A DNA stretch of 59,998 nucleotides from Caldilineaceae bacterium (lineage in GTDB: Bacteria; Chloroflexota; Anaerolineae; Caldilineales; Caldilineaceae), in the NCBI GenBank assembly GCA_020634755.1, contig JACKBC010000043.1, positions 1 through 59,998 of the forward strand. The letters run 5' to 3'. Every line of letters starts with the position of its first letter. The stretch's first letter is position 1. Both the position numbers and the translations under genes were made by a program. Shown in pieces: positions 1-8,240 of the stretch. The notes beneath the pieces were generated by a model. It made no database searches and had not been told where the DNA came from. It saw only the letters and a program-made list of their open reading frames with translations.

Positions 1-81
1 GTCCAGCGCCTGGCGGATGAGCAGAAAGCCGTCGCGCTCGAGCTGGTTTAGATTCTCATCAATGTTAGTTGGGGTGCTCAT
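1..81 (-). CDS. Phytanoyl-CoA dioxygenase-like protein, N-terminal fragment
   Basis: Only the first 27 codons lie in the window; the gene continues off the left edge. The ATG at 81 is preceded by an AGGAAA ribosome binding site. The peptide ends ERDGFLLIRQAL, the typical opening of PhyH-family Fe(II)/2-oxoglutarate oxygenases (a 'DGF-h-hhp-ash' start, where the enzyme 'moves up' into the cupin fold). The second complete PhyH-like gene at 972-1814 is on the same strand, so the two may be paralogues. The iron ligands are outside the window, so activity cannot be judged. Confidence 0.55.
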   Translation of the reverse strand, partial: MSTPTNIDENLNQLERDGFLLIRQALD

Positions 82-138
82 GGGTTTTTCCTTTCATTTT
101 ACCTTGGGAATATGCGTGTGTCGGAAATAAGATTGGGT

Positions 139-199
139 ACGCGGATTTGCACAGATGAACACAGATTATCTCTGCAAAAATCCGCGTTTATCCGCGTAC
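139..199. repeat. Imperfect inverted repeat, intergenic
   Basis: The arms TACGCGGATTTGCACAGA and the complementary stretch ending ATCCGCGTA fold back on each other around a short AT-rich centre. Motifs of the type 'CGCGGATT..ACACAGAT' recur in intergenic DNA of many environmental bacteria; I read this as a dispersed non-coding repeat, not a gene. Confidence 0.5.
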
Positions 200-230
200 A
201 ATTTCTTTTCTGTATTATAGCGGAAGGCAA

Positions 231-268
231 AAATAATCCCGGAATCTTCGGAGATTCCGGGATTATTT
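231..268 (-). terminator. Intrinsic terminator of the HAD/PhyH pair
   Basis: A perfect 17-bp stem (231-247 with 252-268) with loop TCGG. Read on the minus strand the stem is followed by TTATTTTTG, so it best serves the minus-strand HAD gene that ends at 352; the other direction has a weaker T tract and could terminate weakly. Confidence 0.75.
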
Positions 269-351
269 GGGCCAGCAGCCTCAATCAAACCAAACATTTT
301 CGTACGAGCGGCCGTTTTTCACGTGTCGGTCCTGGCGGGTGATGAGGCGAC

Positions 352-972
352 TCATTGCGGCAAATTGACGCCCAAGGCATCTAGTTTCCGCATCAACCGG
401 TCAACATCATTTTGGGCGTCGTCGTGATAAATTGCGTGGAAACCCAGAGTGGCGGGCGCGATCAGATTGGCTGGGTCGTTGTCAATAAAGACACACTCTG
501 CGGGCTTCGCCTCAGCCAGCGCTAACGCCAGTTGGAAATTTGTCTCGCGATCCTTACGGACGCCCGTTTCTCCTGATACAATGATGTAATCAAAGAGCGC
601 CGGCAGCTCCAATGCCTCTTTGGCCACATCAAAACGTTCTTGGCTGTTATCGGTGATGATGCCCAGTTTATAATGTGGTTTCAACCGCTCACAGAGCTGA
701 AACATGGCGCCATTCTTGGGGATTGCCCGGAACGCTTGATCCAGCAAATCAATCTCGATTGTCCCGCCCACACATGCGCAAAATTCATCCCAGACATCTC
801 GATGCGAAAGCTCGCCCACCAGGGATTTGACAAGATGCCTGTGATAGCAGGCTAAGAGGTGTTCGAAAGGAACGGTCGGAACAGCTCTGTGCAGCGTACG
901 GCAGGTGGTAATTGAGCCTGATTTATCCGGCGACAACACGCCGTCAAAGTCAAAAAATAGTGTCGTAATCAT
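352..972 (-). CDS. HAD-superfamily hydrolase
   Basis: A 206-residue cytosolic phosphatase-like protein. Motif I is FFDFDGV at residues 5-11 (nucleophile and acid/base Asp), motif II the Ser of VSGETG, motif III the Lys in GVRKDRE, motif IV CVFIDNDPANL. The cap is the small helical type seen in haloacid dehalogenase/PGMB-like enzymes (subfamily IA). The substrate cannot be told. The ATG at 972 overlaps the stop codon of the upstream PhyH gene by one base, so the two are translationally coupled and probably act in the same pathway. Confidence 0.85.
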   Translation of the reverse strand: MITTLFFDFDGVLSPDKSGSITTCRTLHRAVPTVPFEHLLACYHRHLVKSLVGELSHRDVWDEFCACVGGTIEIDLLDQAFRAIPKNGAMFQLCERLKPHYKLGIITDNSQERFDVAKEALELPALFDYIIVSGETGVRKDRETNFQLALALAEAKPAECVFIDNDPANLIAPATLGFHAIYHDDAQNDVDRLMRKLDALGVNLPQ

Positions 973-1814
973 TATCCCCAGCGCGCCTCCGGCGGATCAA
1001 AGACAAAGCCGTGAAACAGCTTGCGCTGCTCGGGCGACAGGCGCTCGTTGTAAAATGCGTTGGGATAACTCCAATGCTCTTGCGAGGCCACCATCCAGGG
1101 GTGTTCGTAGGCATAGTAGAGAATGACGCGGCGGCTCTCCGGTTTGCGAAAAATACCGGCGGTGTGCCAGAGCGCGTTGTGAAAGAGGATGGCCGAACCG
1201 GCGGGCGCACACACTTCCAGGGCGCCGGGAAAGAGGTCGCGGCGTTTGAGATCGGCGGGCGCTGGCTCAATGGCCGCTTTGTGGCTGCTGGGAATAATGG
1301 TGAGATTTCCCTGACCGGGCTCGCGCATGTCGGTCAGATAGTAGCCAAGCTTGAGTTGCAGCAGCGGAATGGGATGCCCCAAGTTGCGGTAGCCATTGTC
1401 GTGGCCGTCCAGATGCCAGCCGGGGCCGCGCTCCACCATATCGGTGGCATATTCCACAATGGCGTCCGAGGCGTGGTGATGCGGCTTGGGATTGAGCAGC
1501 GCCCGCACGTAGGTCATCATGGCCGGCCAGTCCAGCAGTTCCAGAAAGAGCGGATCGTCGTCCAAAATATAAAAGATGCGCGTGCTCCGTTCACCCACAA
1601 GGCGCGTCATACCAGTGTGGGGGATGGCCGCCTGCTGCTGGGCGCGGCGCTGGGTGATGACGCGATCCAGCGCGACTTGCAGGCGCGCCACGTGCTCATC
1701 GCTAAGGAAGTTTTCGAGCACGAGGTAGCCATTGCTTTCAAAAAAGAAGCGCTCGGACGGGGTGATCTCAGTCAGCGATGCGGTCACTGCGGCCGGCATT
1801 TGATTTGTGACCAT
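972..1814 (-). CDS. Phytanoyl-CoA dioxygenase (PhyH) family protein
   Basis: A 280-residue Fe(II)/2-oxoglutarate oxygenase. The HxD iron ligands are visible in GWHLDGHDNG, the distal His in FHNALWHTAG, and the 2-oxoglutarate-binding Arg in ESRRVILYY. The N-terminal FFESNGYLVLENFL is the family's usual opening. The start is supported by GAGGAA upstream. Such enzymes hydroxylate or halogenate small molecules, lipids or peptidyl carriers; nothing here fixes the substrate. It is coupled to the HAD phosphatase and lies near a second PhyH fragment at the left edge. Confidence 0.85.
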   Translation of the reverse strand: MVTNQMPAAVTASLTEITPSERFFFESNGYLVLENFLSDEHVARLQVALDRVITQRRAQQQAAIPHTGMTRLVGERSTRIFYILDDDPLFLELLDWPAMMTYVRALLNPKPHHHASDAIVEYATDMVERGPGWHLDGHDNGYRNLGHPIPLLQLKLGYYLTDMREPGQGNLTIIPSSHKAAIEPAPADLKRRDLFPGALEVCAPAGSAILFHNALWHTAGIFRKPESRRVILYYAYEHPWMVASQEHWSYPNAFYNERLSPEQRKLFHGFVFDPPEARWG

Positions 1815-1859
1815 AGGGGGTTCCTCACTGTGTTTTAATGGGAGCGTAGGTGCAAAGCG

Positions 1860-2088
1860 CTAGCTTGCGCCGCGCTGCAATAAATCAATCACTTCTGGCG
1901 GCAGAGCGCCAATCTCGGCAAAGGCTGCCAGCGCGCCGAACCGCTCTGTATCCCATAACCATTCAGTATTGAGCCAAAAACCGGTAAGCACCGTTGAGTG
2001 GTAAATGCTGATATTCCTCATAGCTCATCGGAATGCAAACTTCATATTCAGCAACCGTTTCGCGCAAGGTCTTTTCCATCATTGACAT
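1860..2088 (-). pseudogene. Uma2-family (DUF820) remnant, internally deleted and frameshifted
   Basis: Two pieces of one Uma2-type restriction-endonuclease-fold protein survive. The N-terminal piece (from ATG 2088, preceded by GGGGGA) reads PMSYEEYQHLP, the usual family opening. After about position 1995 the frame changes and the C-terminal piece reads GFWLNTEWLWDTERF and ends LQRGAS at the TAG at 1860-1862, like the normal Uma2 tail. Intact members are about 190 residues; here only about 75 codons remain, and the whole catalytic D-ExK core is missing. I infer a single internal deletion of about 300-350 bp. Confidence 0.65.
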
Positions 2089-2151
2089 GGTTCCCCCATT
2101 ACTTGTGCATCCACCAAAACGCGCCATCCCAGATTCAGTATACCACAATCA

Positions 2152-4485
2152 TCACCGCGCCAGCGCGCGCTGGCCTGCCCCTGCAATGCTCTCAGCATCA
2201 ATCCCAAAATAGCGATACAGATCGGTTCGCGCGCCCGACTGTCCAAAACCGTCCACGCCCAATGGAACCACCGGCGCGCCATAGACACTGCCCAACCAGG
2301 CCAACGCATGAGACGCGCCATCGTGGATGGTCACAATGGGCGCGCCCTGCTCGTCGGGCGGAATCAGCCAAGAGAGCGGGTCGCGTTCAGGTCGTTCGGC
2401 GGCCCGCCAGCTTTCAAATAGATGGCGGGCGCTGGTCAGGTTGAGCACGTTGGCGTTGATGCCCTGCGCTTGCAGCAAGCGAGCCGCCGCCACCGCCTCG
2501 GGAATCATGGCGCCGCTGGCGGCAATTTGCACCAGGGGCTGCGCCGCGTTGCGCTCTGCGTGATCGCGCCAATCCACGAGCCGATAGCCGCCGGCCAGCA
2601 CTTGCTCGTGTAGCGCAGAACGGCCAATGCGCGCAAGCGCAGGCTCCAGCAGCGTTTGGTTAATTAGCTTGGTAGAGAGACGCAAATAGGTGGAGCGCCC
2701 ATCGGCGCGACAGCACTGCCGCAGCGCCTCTGCCATAATCCAGCTCAATTCCTGCGCAAAGGCCGGTTCATATGCATTCAGGTTGGGCAATTCTGCCCCC
2801 AGCGAGGGGGTCACCGTGGATTGATGGGCGCCCCCTTCCGGCGAAAGCGAAACCCCCGAAGGCGTGCCGGCAAAGATAAACTTGGCCCCAGAATAGAGCC
2901 CGTAGATGAGCGCGTCCAGCCCGCGGCAGACAAATGGATCATACACGGTGCCTATCGGGATCAGCTGCTGACCGCACAGATCGGTTGACAGCCCAAACAT
3001 GCCCAACATCATAAACAGATTCATCTCGGAGATGCCCAGCTCAATGTGTTGACCTTGTGGGCTATACTGCCAGCTCAAATGGGGCTGCTCTTCGTCGGGC
3101 CGTGGCGCCGTGGCGGCATTGCCAAAGACGCCGGACTTCAGTATCCAGCCCGATAAGTTGGTTGATGTGGCCACATCGGGCGACGCTGTGACGACGCGGT
3201 CGGCCAATTCCGGCTTGCGGCTAATCGCCATCAGCGTTTGGCCAAATGCTTGTTGTGTGCTCAATGCGCCCGTGGTGCGAATAGCCAGTTCATCGGGAAT
3301 AATGTTGGCGGGCAGCGTAACGGGGGCGGCGGCGTTGGCCGGATAAATCCGGCGGGCCGCCGCGGCACAGAGCCGCCCCTGCACCGTATCGAGCCCAAAG
3401 GCCGCCCACAGATCATCCTGGGGAATTTCCAGCTTTGCGCGCAGCGCTTCAATCTCTTCTGGCGTCAGCAATTTTGAATGGTTGAGCGGATCCCCCATGA
3501 GCGGCAAGCCCCAGCCTTTGATGGTATAGGCAAAGAGGACGGTGGGCTTGTGCGGCTCGCGTTCACTCTCTTCCAATGCGCCAATTAGTTCGGGCAGATC
3601 GTGACCGCCCAGATTGGCAAAGAGAGCCGGCAGCTTGTCATCCGGCGTGGTTTGCAACAATTCAACCAGCCCAATCTCATCGCGTCCACCTACATTCACC
3701 AATTTGGGACGCAGCTCGGCACCGGGTAAAGAAAGCAGCGACTGGTACTCTTCATTGCTCATTTCATCAATGCGCCGACGCAGCAATTGGCCGCCCGGCT
3801 GGGCAAAAACTCGCTGCAACGCACGGCCATATTTGGCTTCCAGCACCTGCCAACCGCTGTCATGGAACATGGCCTGCAGCAATTTCACCTTCATGCCCGG
3901 CACCACGCGGTCCAAGCTCTGCCGGTTGAGATCCACAATCCAGAGCAGGTTGCCCAGCCCGCCCAAGCTTGGCTCCAGCACGGCTTCCCACACATTGCCC
4001 TCATCCAGTTCAGCATCACCAATCAAACTGATAAAGCGATGCGAAGTGACGTGGTCAAAATGGGCTTTCCCATAACGATGGGCCAAAGCGGCAAAGGCCG
4101 GCGCCACTGCCCCCAACCCCACCGACCCCGTCGAGAAATCAACGGGCGATGGATCTTTGGTGCGGCTGGGATAGGCTTGCAGCCCCTGATAGGCGCGCAA
4201 GGTGGTGAGATATTCTTTGGGCAATTGCCCCAGCAAATATTGGGCCGCGTGATAGACCGGTGACGCATGAGGCTTGATCGAAACGCGATCTCCGGCCTGC
4301 AAAAAATGAAAATAGAGAGCCGTCATAATAGACACAACCGACGCCGACGACGCTTGATGACCACCAATTTTGGAACCATCAGGATTGGGTCGCACGCGGT
4401 TGGCGTGATGGATCATGTTTGTAGCGAGCCAAAGCAAACGGCGTTCAATGGCTTGCAAGGTGAGAAGGTACTGCGGTGTAATCAT
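2152..4485 (-). CDS. Homodimeric pyruvate dehydrogenase E1-like / transketolase-like ThDP enzyme
   Basis: A 777-residue thiamin diphosphate enzyme. It opens with GGHQASSASV (residues 41-50) and carries the ThDP/Mg motif GDAELDEG (156-163) followed by the Asn-containing loop DLNRQSLD (185-192), in the arrangement of AceE-type E1. The middle (ALSTQQAFGQTL, SPDVATSTNL, LGISEMNLF) is the transketolase pyrimidine-binding domain, and the end is the transketolase C-terminal domain. AceE is usually about 890 residues, so this is a shorter relative. No E2 or E3 gene lies nearby, so it may act alone as an oxoacid decarboxylase or ketolase. The start is the first ATG; no strong ribosome site is seen. 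Confidence 0.8.
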   Translation of the reverse strand: MITPQYLLTLQAIERRLLWLATNMIHHANRVRPNPDGSKIGGHQASSASVVSIMTALYFHFLQAGDRVSIKPHASPVYHAAQYLLGQLPKEYLTTLRAYQGLQAYPSRTKDPSPVDFSTGSVGLGAVAPAFAALAHRYGKAHFDHVTSHRFISLIGDAELDEGNVWEAVLEPSLGGLGNLLWIVDLNRQSLDRVVPGMKVKLLQAMFHDSGWQVLEAKYGRALQRVFAQPGGQLLRRRIDEMSNEEYQSLLSLPGAELRPKLVNVGGRDEIGLVELLQTTPDDKLPALFANLGGHDLPELIGALEESEREPHKPTVLFAYTIKGWGLPLMGDPLNHSKLLTPEEIEALRAKLEIPQDDLWAAFGLDTVQGRLCAAAARRIYPANAAAPVTLPANIIPDELAIRTTGALSTQQAFGQTLMAISRKPELADRVVTASPDVATSTNLSGWILKSGVFGNAATAPRPDEEQPHLSWQYSPQGQHIELGISEMNLFMMLGMFGLSTDLCGQQLIPIGTVYDPFVCRGLDALIYGLYSGAKFIFAGTPSGVSLSPEGGAHQSTVTPSLGAELPNLNAYEPAFAQELSWIMAEALRQCCRADGRSTYLRLSTKLINQTLLEPALARIGRSALHEQVLAGGYRLVDWRDHAERNAAQPLVQIAASGAMIPEAVAAARLLQAQGINANVLNLTSARHLFESWRAAERPERDPLSWLIPPDEQGAPIVTIHDGASHALAWLGSVYGAPVVPLGVDGFGQSGARTDLYRYFGIDAESIAGAGQRALAR

Positions 4486-4750
4486 GGTTTATCTTTCATC
4501 TTCGTAATGTCTCATCACACAAGCTTGGCAAAATGAACCAAATTGCCAAAATGAATAAATCGAATTTCAAAATTCGTTTCGGGGGATGCGCATGAATTTT
4601 CACTCGAGTAGATCGGGAAAAATCTGAGCAAAACTCACAATGAAGTGTAACGAATTTAAACCAATTTTGAAAATTCGTAAAATTGCGCGAAGGATTCCGA
4701 ATGCAGCAACGATTAATAGTATAGAGAGTCATGTTCTACAAAAGCTCTCT
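4486..4750. promoter_or_regulatory. AT-rich upstream region with two related palindromes
   Basis: This gene-free stretch lies upstream of the E1-like gene. It holds the palindrome CGAATTTCAAAATTCG (4561-4576) and a second, spaced pair of the same half-sites (CGAATTT at 4651 and AAATTCG ending 4677). Two copies of one half-site motif in front of a gene suggest a repressor or activator site; this is inference. No coding potential was seen. Confidence 0.35.
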
Positions 4751-4804
4751 AGTTGTTTCTCCTTTCTTGGGTGTTTCTTCATTTTCTCCTTTGGGTGATT
4801 GGGT

Positions 4805-4841
4805 GCAAAAAGCCTGCTGACAACCTCAGCAGGCTTTTTGC
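4805..4841 (-). terminator. Bidirectional intrinsic terminator
   Basis: GCAAAAAGCCTGCTGA pairs perfectly with TCAGCAGGCTTTTTGC around the loop CAACC. Because the arms end in A5 and T5 it can terminate in both directions. It most likely serves the minus-strand gene ending at 4926. Confidence 0.85.
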
Positions 4842-4855
4842 TATCTATGGGCCGT

Positions 4856-4908
4856 GGCTTTGGCAATCCGGCAACTTCGACAAGCTCAGCCACCGGATCG
4901 CCAAAGCC
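4856..4908. repeat. REP-like inverted repeat with CTTCGACAAGCTCAG core
   Basis: Arms GGCTTTGGC and GCCAAAGCC, with inner AATCCGG/CCGGAT, enclose ACTTCGACAAGCTCAGC. The same core occurs as an inverted pair in the element at 16712-16795. It sits between the terminator and the 3' end of the DMFase-like gene. Confidence 0.5.
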
Positions 4909-4925
4909 AACAAGGTAACCAACAC

Positions 4926-6902
4926 TTACGGCTGTACGATTGTCACTTCAACACCAGCGCCGGCCTGCTCCAAATTCCCGCTGTCATCTACGGCGCGGCA
5001 CAAAATGGTATAGAGGCCAGACGCATCAGGTGTCCACGCGTAAGTCCACTGCGTGCGCCCATCTGCCGGATGCCAGCTCGCGCCATTGTCTGTGGACACC
5101 TCCACGGCGGCCACCACGCCATCGGCATCACGCGCCGCGCCGCTAAGCACCACCGTAGCCAGCGGCAACGTGGCGCCGGCGGGGGGCTGCAACAGCGTGG
5201 AAATCGGCGCTTCCACATCGGTTGAAGCGGCGGCAGCCACCAGATCCGCTTGCAGCGTGGCGGGCTGTACGTTCATATCGGCAAAAAGATTAACCGTGGC
5301 CTGCTGGATGTTGCGATCTGGCCCTGTCAGGTCTACCCCCACACGCGTATCGGTGGCATTGGCGCGCTCGGGCGGCACGCCGGTCTCTGCATCATGATGG
5401 GCATCCAATCCCCAGCCCCACTGCACCGTGCCGGCGCCAAAGACCAGCGCTCCACTCTCATGCCGATAGAGCGTCAAGTGATGGGTAGCCGTGCCCGCGT
5501 CGTAGACTGTGCCGTGGTCCTGGATATAAGGGACATTGTCAATGGTCGTCTCCGACAGGCGGAAGAGTCCCGCCGGACGAAAGCCGTTATCAATGTCCTC
5601 ATCCCACTCGTGGCCCAGCAACCCGCGCAGCAACACGGCGCGCGCACCGGGCTGAAGGTTGGCCACATCCGTATTGCGCCAAAAGCGCATTTGCGCATAT
5701 GCCGCCGGCACAATTAGCGGATCGTTGCGCCAGGCATTCACGGTGAAGATGGTGCCGGTCAGGGCATTTTCGGGCTGTGGCCCCTCGGGGTTAAAGGGGC
5801 GGGCGTCGCGCCAGGTACCGGTCCACTCGTCGGTTTTGGGGTCGATCTTGGCGTTATCGTGGGTCTCTTTGTAGACCACCATGGTGCGATACTCCTCATC
5901 GGCGCCATCTACGCTGGGTTCCCAGCGAATCTTCCAAAAGACTTCGTTGCCGCTAAAAAAGGCCAGGTGCACACCGGCCGCCCGCGCCGCTTCCACATTG
6001 CGCCGCTGGTTGCGCGACCAATATTCATCGTGACCCACCGACAGAAAAAGGCGATGCTTCAAAATTTCCTCACCGCGGCGCTCGCTATCCACGCCGCTAA
6101 AATAGCTCACATTGTAGCCATTGCGTTCCAGCCAGCGGATAAAGGGATATTCACCGTTGAAAACCATGTTGACGGCGCGGTAATGGCGCGTCTCAAAGGG
6201 CCGGTTGTAGCTTACCTTATGGGCGCGCGGCGGGCCGCCATGAATGCGCGGATACTCAGGATTCAGCCGCCCGTAGGTGCAGTAGCCGCCATAGCGATTA
6301 TACGCCTGCCACGTGGTGTCGGACGTTTGAAAGAGAATGTCAGCGTCGCCTTCATCATCGCGCACAATAAAATAGATGTGGCTGGCGCGTGGTTCGCGCA
6401 GCGCAGTGGCCAGCCGTCCGCGCCCCAACGAGCCATAGGCATGGGCAAAGGGAACGGGCGCTTGCGCCGGCGCATCTTGACCGTTGTCCATGCGCCAGCT
6501 GGCCGGTGCATCATCTTGCCGCACCAAGCGCGCAAAATAGACGCCGGATACTGCGTCTGCCGGCGCTGGCCAGGAGGCAGACACGGCCCAATTGCCGCAG
6601 TCATAGAGCAGCGTCTCTGGGTCGCGGATGCCTTCTGGCTGCACCTGCGGTAATGGCGCCGACGGCAATATACTGTCCACCAGCCGCGCGCCCAGGCCGC
6701 CGTAGTAGCCCATGCGGTAAATGTCAATGCGATAATCGGTCGAGTCAGTTTTGATTTTGAAATAGATGGTCTCGCCCACGTTAATACTAATGTCGTGGCC
6801 AAAGCCCTGGATCGATGAATCGCCCCAGCCATTAATGTCCCACTCGGTAGCGGGCGCGCCGGGACGCAGATTTTCTTGAACGATTTTATTGGAGGGTGGC
6901 AT
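4926..6902 (-). CDS. N,N-dimethylformamidase beta-subunit-like protein with C-terminal Ig domain
   Basis: A 658-residue protein. The N-terminal third is a beta-sandwich opening RPGAPATEWDINGWGD with the 'DYRIDIYRMGYYGG' signature, followed by YFVxRDD-like and SVGHDEYWS/FFSGNEVFWK segments characteristic of the large-subunit domain of dimethylformamidase (DMFA2 C-terminal family). The last 90 residues (STLLQPPAGATLPLATVVLSG...WTYAWTPDASGLY) are a bacterial Ig-like domain with 'DNGASW' as in sialidase/CBM linkers. No signal peptide is evident at the annotated start, though a surface role is common in relatives. The true substrate is unknown; amide hydrolysis is only the family inference. Confidence 0.75.
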   Translation of the reverse strand: MPPSNKIVQENLRPGAPATEWDINGWGDSSIQGFGHDISINVGETIYFKIKTDSTDYRIDIYRMGYYGGLGARLVDSILPSAPLPQVQPEGIRDPETLLYDCGNWAVSASWPAPADAVSGVYFARLVRQDDAPASWRMDNGQDAPAQAPVPFAHAYGSLGRGRLATALREPRASHIYFIVRDDEGDADILFQTSDTTWQAYNRYGGYCTYGRLNPEYPRIHGGPPRAHKVSYNRPFETRHYRAVNMVFNGEYPFIRWLERNGYNVSYFSGVDSERRGEEILKHRLFLSVGHDEYWSRNQRRNVEAARAAGVHLAFFSGNEVFWKIRWEPSVDGADEEYRTMVVYKETHDNAKIDPKTDEWTGTWRDARPFNPEGPQPENALTGTIFTVNAWRNDPLIVPAAYAQMRFWRNTDVANLQPGARAVLLRGLLGHEWDEDIDNGFRPAGLFRLSETTIDNVPYIQDHGTVYDAGTATHHLTLYRHESGALVFGAGTVQWGWGLDAHHDAETGVPPERANATDTRVGVDLTGPDRNIQQATVNLFADMNVQPATLQADLVAAAASTDVEAPISTLLQPPAGATLPLATVVLSGAARDADGVVAAVEVSTDNGASWHPADGRTQWTYAWTPDASGLYTILCRAVDDSGNLEQAGAGVEVTIVQP

Positions 6903-6949
6903 TAACGACTCTCTCTCGGGTAATTCGGGTAGAAACGATTAATAATTAG

Positions 6950-7036
6950 TCATCGTTCAAAAATAACTTGTCGATTTAAACCTGTCAGGTCTTGAAGACC
7001 TGACAGGTTGGTAGCCAACTTATTTCTGGACAATGA
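6950..7036. repeat. Palindromic MITE-like element, copy 1
   Basis: The centre is AACCTGTCAGGTC-TTGA-GACCTGACAGGTT, a near-perfect hairpin. Its ends are a second inverted pair: GTCATCGTTCAAAAATAACT on the left and the complement of GTTATTTCTGGACAATGAC-like sequence on the right. Copies 2 (8929-9011) and 3 (33374-33448) share both the core and the ends. There is no open reading frame in it. Confidence 0.75.
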
Positions 7037-7201
7037 CGTAGATACAAAGGGTGCAGTTAAGTGAAATAGTTAAGAATATTTTAGTACATGCATCTCATTC
7101 CTACAATCGCGCGTACAGCACACTCCTTTAGCGCCAGCCCTTGTGCCGACCTTATGTTCATTTCGAGCAGCTGGCCACGAACGCTATGCACGTGATGACC
7201 T

Positions 7202-7231
7202 TTTCAGATGAAATAGAGCCGGTGTTATAAT
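7202..7231 (+). promoter_or_regulatory. Extended -10 promoter of the small membrane protein
   Basis: TATAAT at 7226-7231 is preceded by TG (TGTTATAAT), an extended -10 element, with TTTCAG 18 bp upstream as a weak -35. It points at the gene at 7295. Confidence 0.5.
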
Positions 7232-7294
7232 GCATATAGCCTTGAACAGCAAATGAATCGGATGAATTTTTGCTTCGGGCTGACGCACACCTGA

Positions 7295-7657
7295 ATGGCC
7301 CAATGGAACGAAATTATGAAACGCGCCGGTGTTCTCTATTTGTTGATATGGTTGCTGTTGGCGGCTTTTGCCGGGCTCACGGCCTGGTATTTGAATTTAG
7401 CCATTCTCTATCTATTTGCCCTGTGGATTGAAAATCCGGTTTGGCGACCCACATATTGGACAGCAAGCTCCCTGGTCTATATCAACAAGATATCGATCCT
7501 GGTGCTGGGCAGCATCTGGCTCATCTTTATCACTTGGTTGGAGATTGCGCTGCGCAATAGCGCTTTGCAGGACCGCTTATGGAAACAAGCAGGGAAAATG
7601 GGGCTCATCTTGCTGGCGCTGCTGGCAGTCAGTTTTGCCATCTTTGTGGTGGCCTAA
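7295..7657 (+). CDS. Small integral membrane protein of unknown function
   Basis: A 120-residue protein with three predicted membrane helices, roughly residues 11-45, 60-85 and 100-120 (VLYLLIWLLLAAFAGL, LVLGSIWLIFITWLEI, LILLALLAVSFAIFVV). I recognise no family. An in-frame ATG at codon 8 is an alternative start. It is the only plus-strand gene in its neighbourhood and has its own extended -10 promoter. Confidence 0.65.
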   Translation: MAQWNEIMKRAGVLYLLIWLLLAAFAGLTAWYLNLAILYLFALWIENPVWRPTYWTASSLVYINKISILVLGSIWLIFITWLEIALRNSALQDRLWKQAGKMGLILLALLAVSFAIFVVA

Positions 7658-7709
7658 AGGTTTTATAGTGGACTAATGGCCATAGCGCCCAAAGTCAAGC
7701 AGATAGAGC

Positions 7710-8234
7710 TTATTGGCCCAGAAATGCGCGCCACAGCTCGGGATTGTCAATCAGATAGGCCAAGCCAAAAAGCAGGCTCAGCACAAGCAGGATGAGCAAG
7801 CCCACCGCGTATGAATTCATGGTTGCGCTGGCGGTGGAGCGATTCGCCAGCATATTGTAGACGCGCTGCATGGAAGTTTGTGCCGAACCTTTGAAAAAGG
7901 CCAGCGCGATTTTTCCTGAATCCATCGCCGCGATCTCAATGGTGTCGACGCCGTCTACGCGTCGTGGCCGCAAAGTTATGGGCTGCGCAATCCACTGCTC
8001 CAAAACACGGCCATGCATGAGCTGCAACAGCGCCTGCCGCTGCGCCGGCGTGAGCACCAGCGGTTTTAGAAAGCCGCTTACATGCAGCACCACCTGTAGC
8101 TCTTCCACGCCCTGAAACGAGACATTGACAATGTGCGCGTGCACCGCCCGCCCATGCAGGTCCGCCGCTTGCAGCCGATAACGCTCATTGACAATGCGCG
8201 CCGCATCTATGGGCGCTGCTCCCGTCTCCGTCAC
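7710..8234 (-). CDS. Tail-anchored protein of unknown function
   Basis: A 174-residue protein with a soluble alpha/beta N-terminal part of about 140 residues and a single C-terminal membrane helix (SYAVGLLILLVLSLLFGLAY). The start is GTG at 8234, six bases after the stop of the TlpA-like gene, so the two form an operon. No recognisable motif or cysteine pair that would make it a second redox protein is seen. The pairing suggests work at the membrane alongside the thiol lipoprotein; this is inference. Confidence 0.6.
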   Translation of the reverse strand: MTETGAAPIDAARIVNERYRLQAADLHGRAVHAHIVNVSFQGVEELQVVLHVSGFLKPLVLTPAQRQALLQLMHGRVLEQWIAQPITLRPRRVDGVDTIEIAAMDSGKIALAFFKGSAQTSMQRVYNMLANRSTASATMNSYAVGLLILLVLSLLFGLAYLIDNPELWRAFLGQ

Positions 8235-8240
8235 GCCAGT

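Noticed and set aside
1011..1838. Long plus-strand open frame of 275 codons
   Set aside because: It is the complement of the PhyH gene, whose iron ligands, ribosome site and coupling to the HAD gene are clear; the frame shows no motif.
5859..6653. Plus-strand open frame of 264 codons
   Set aside because: Antisense shadow of the DMFase-like gene; no family features and low-quality composition.
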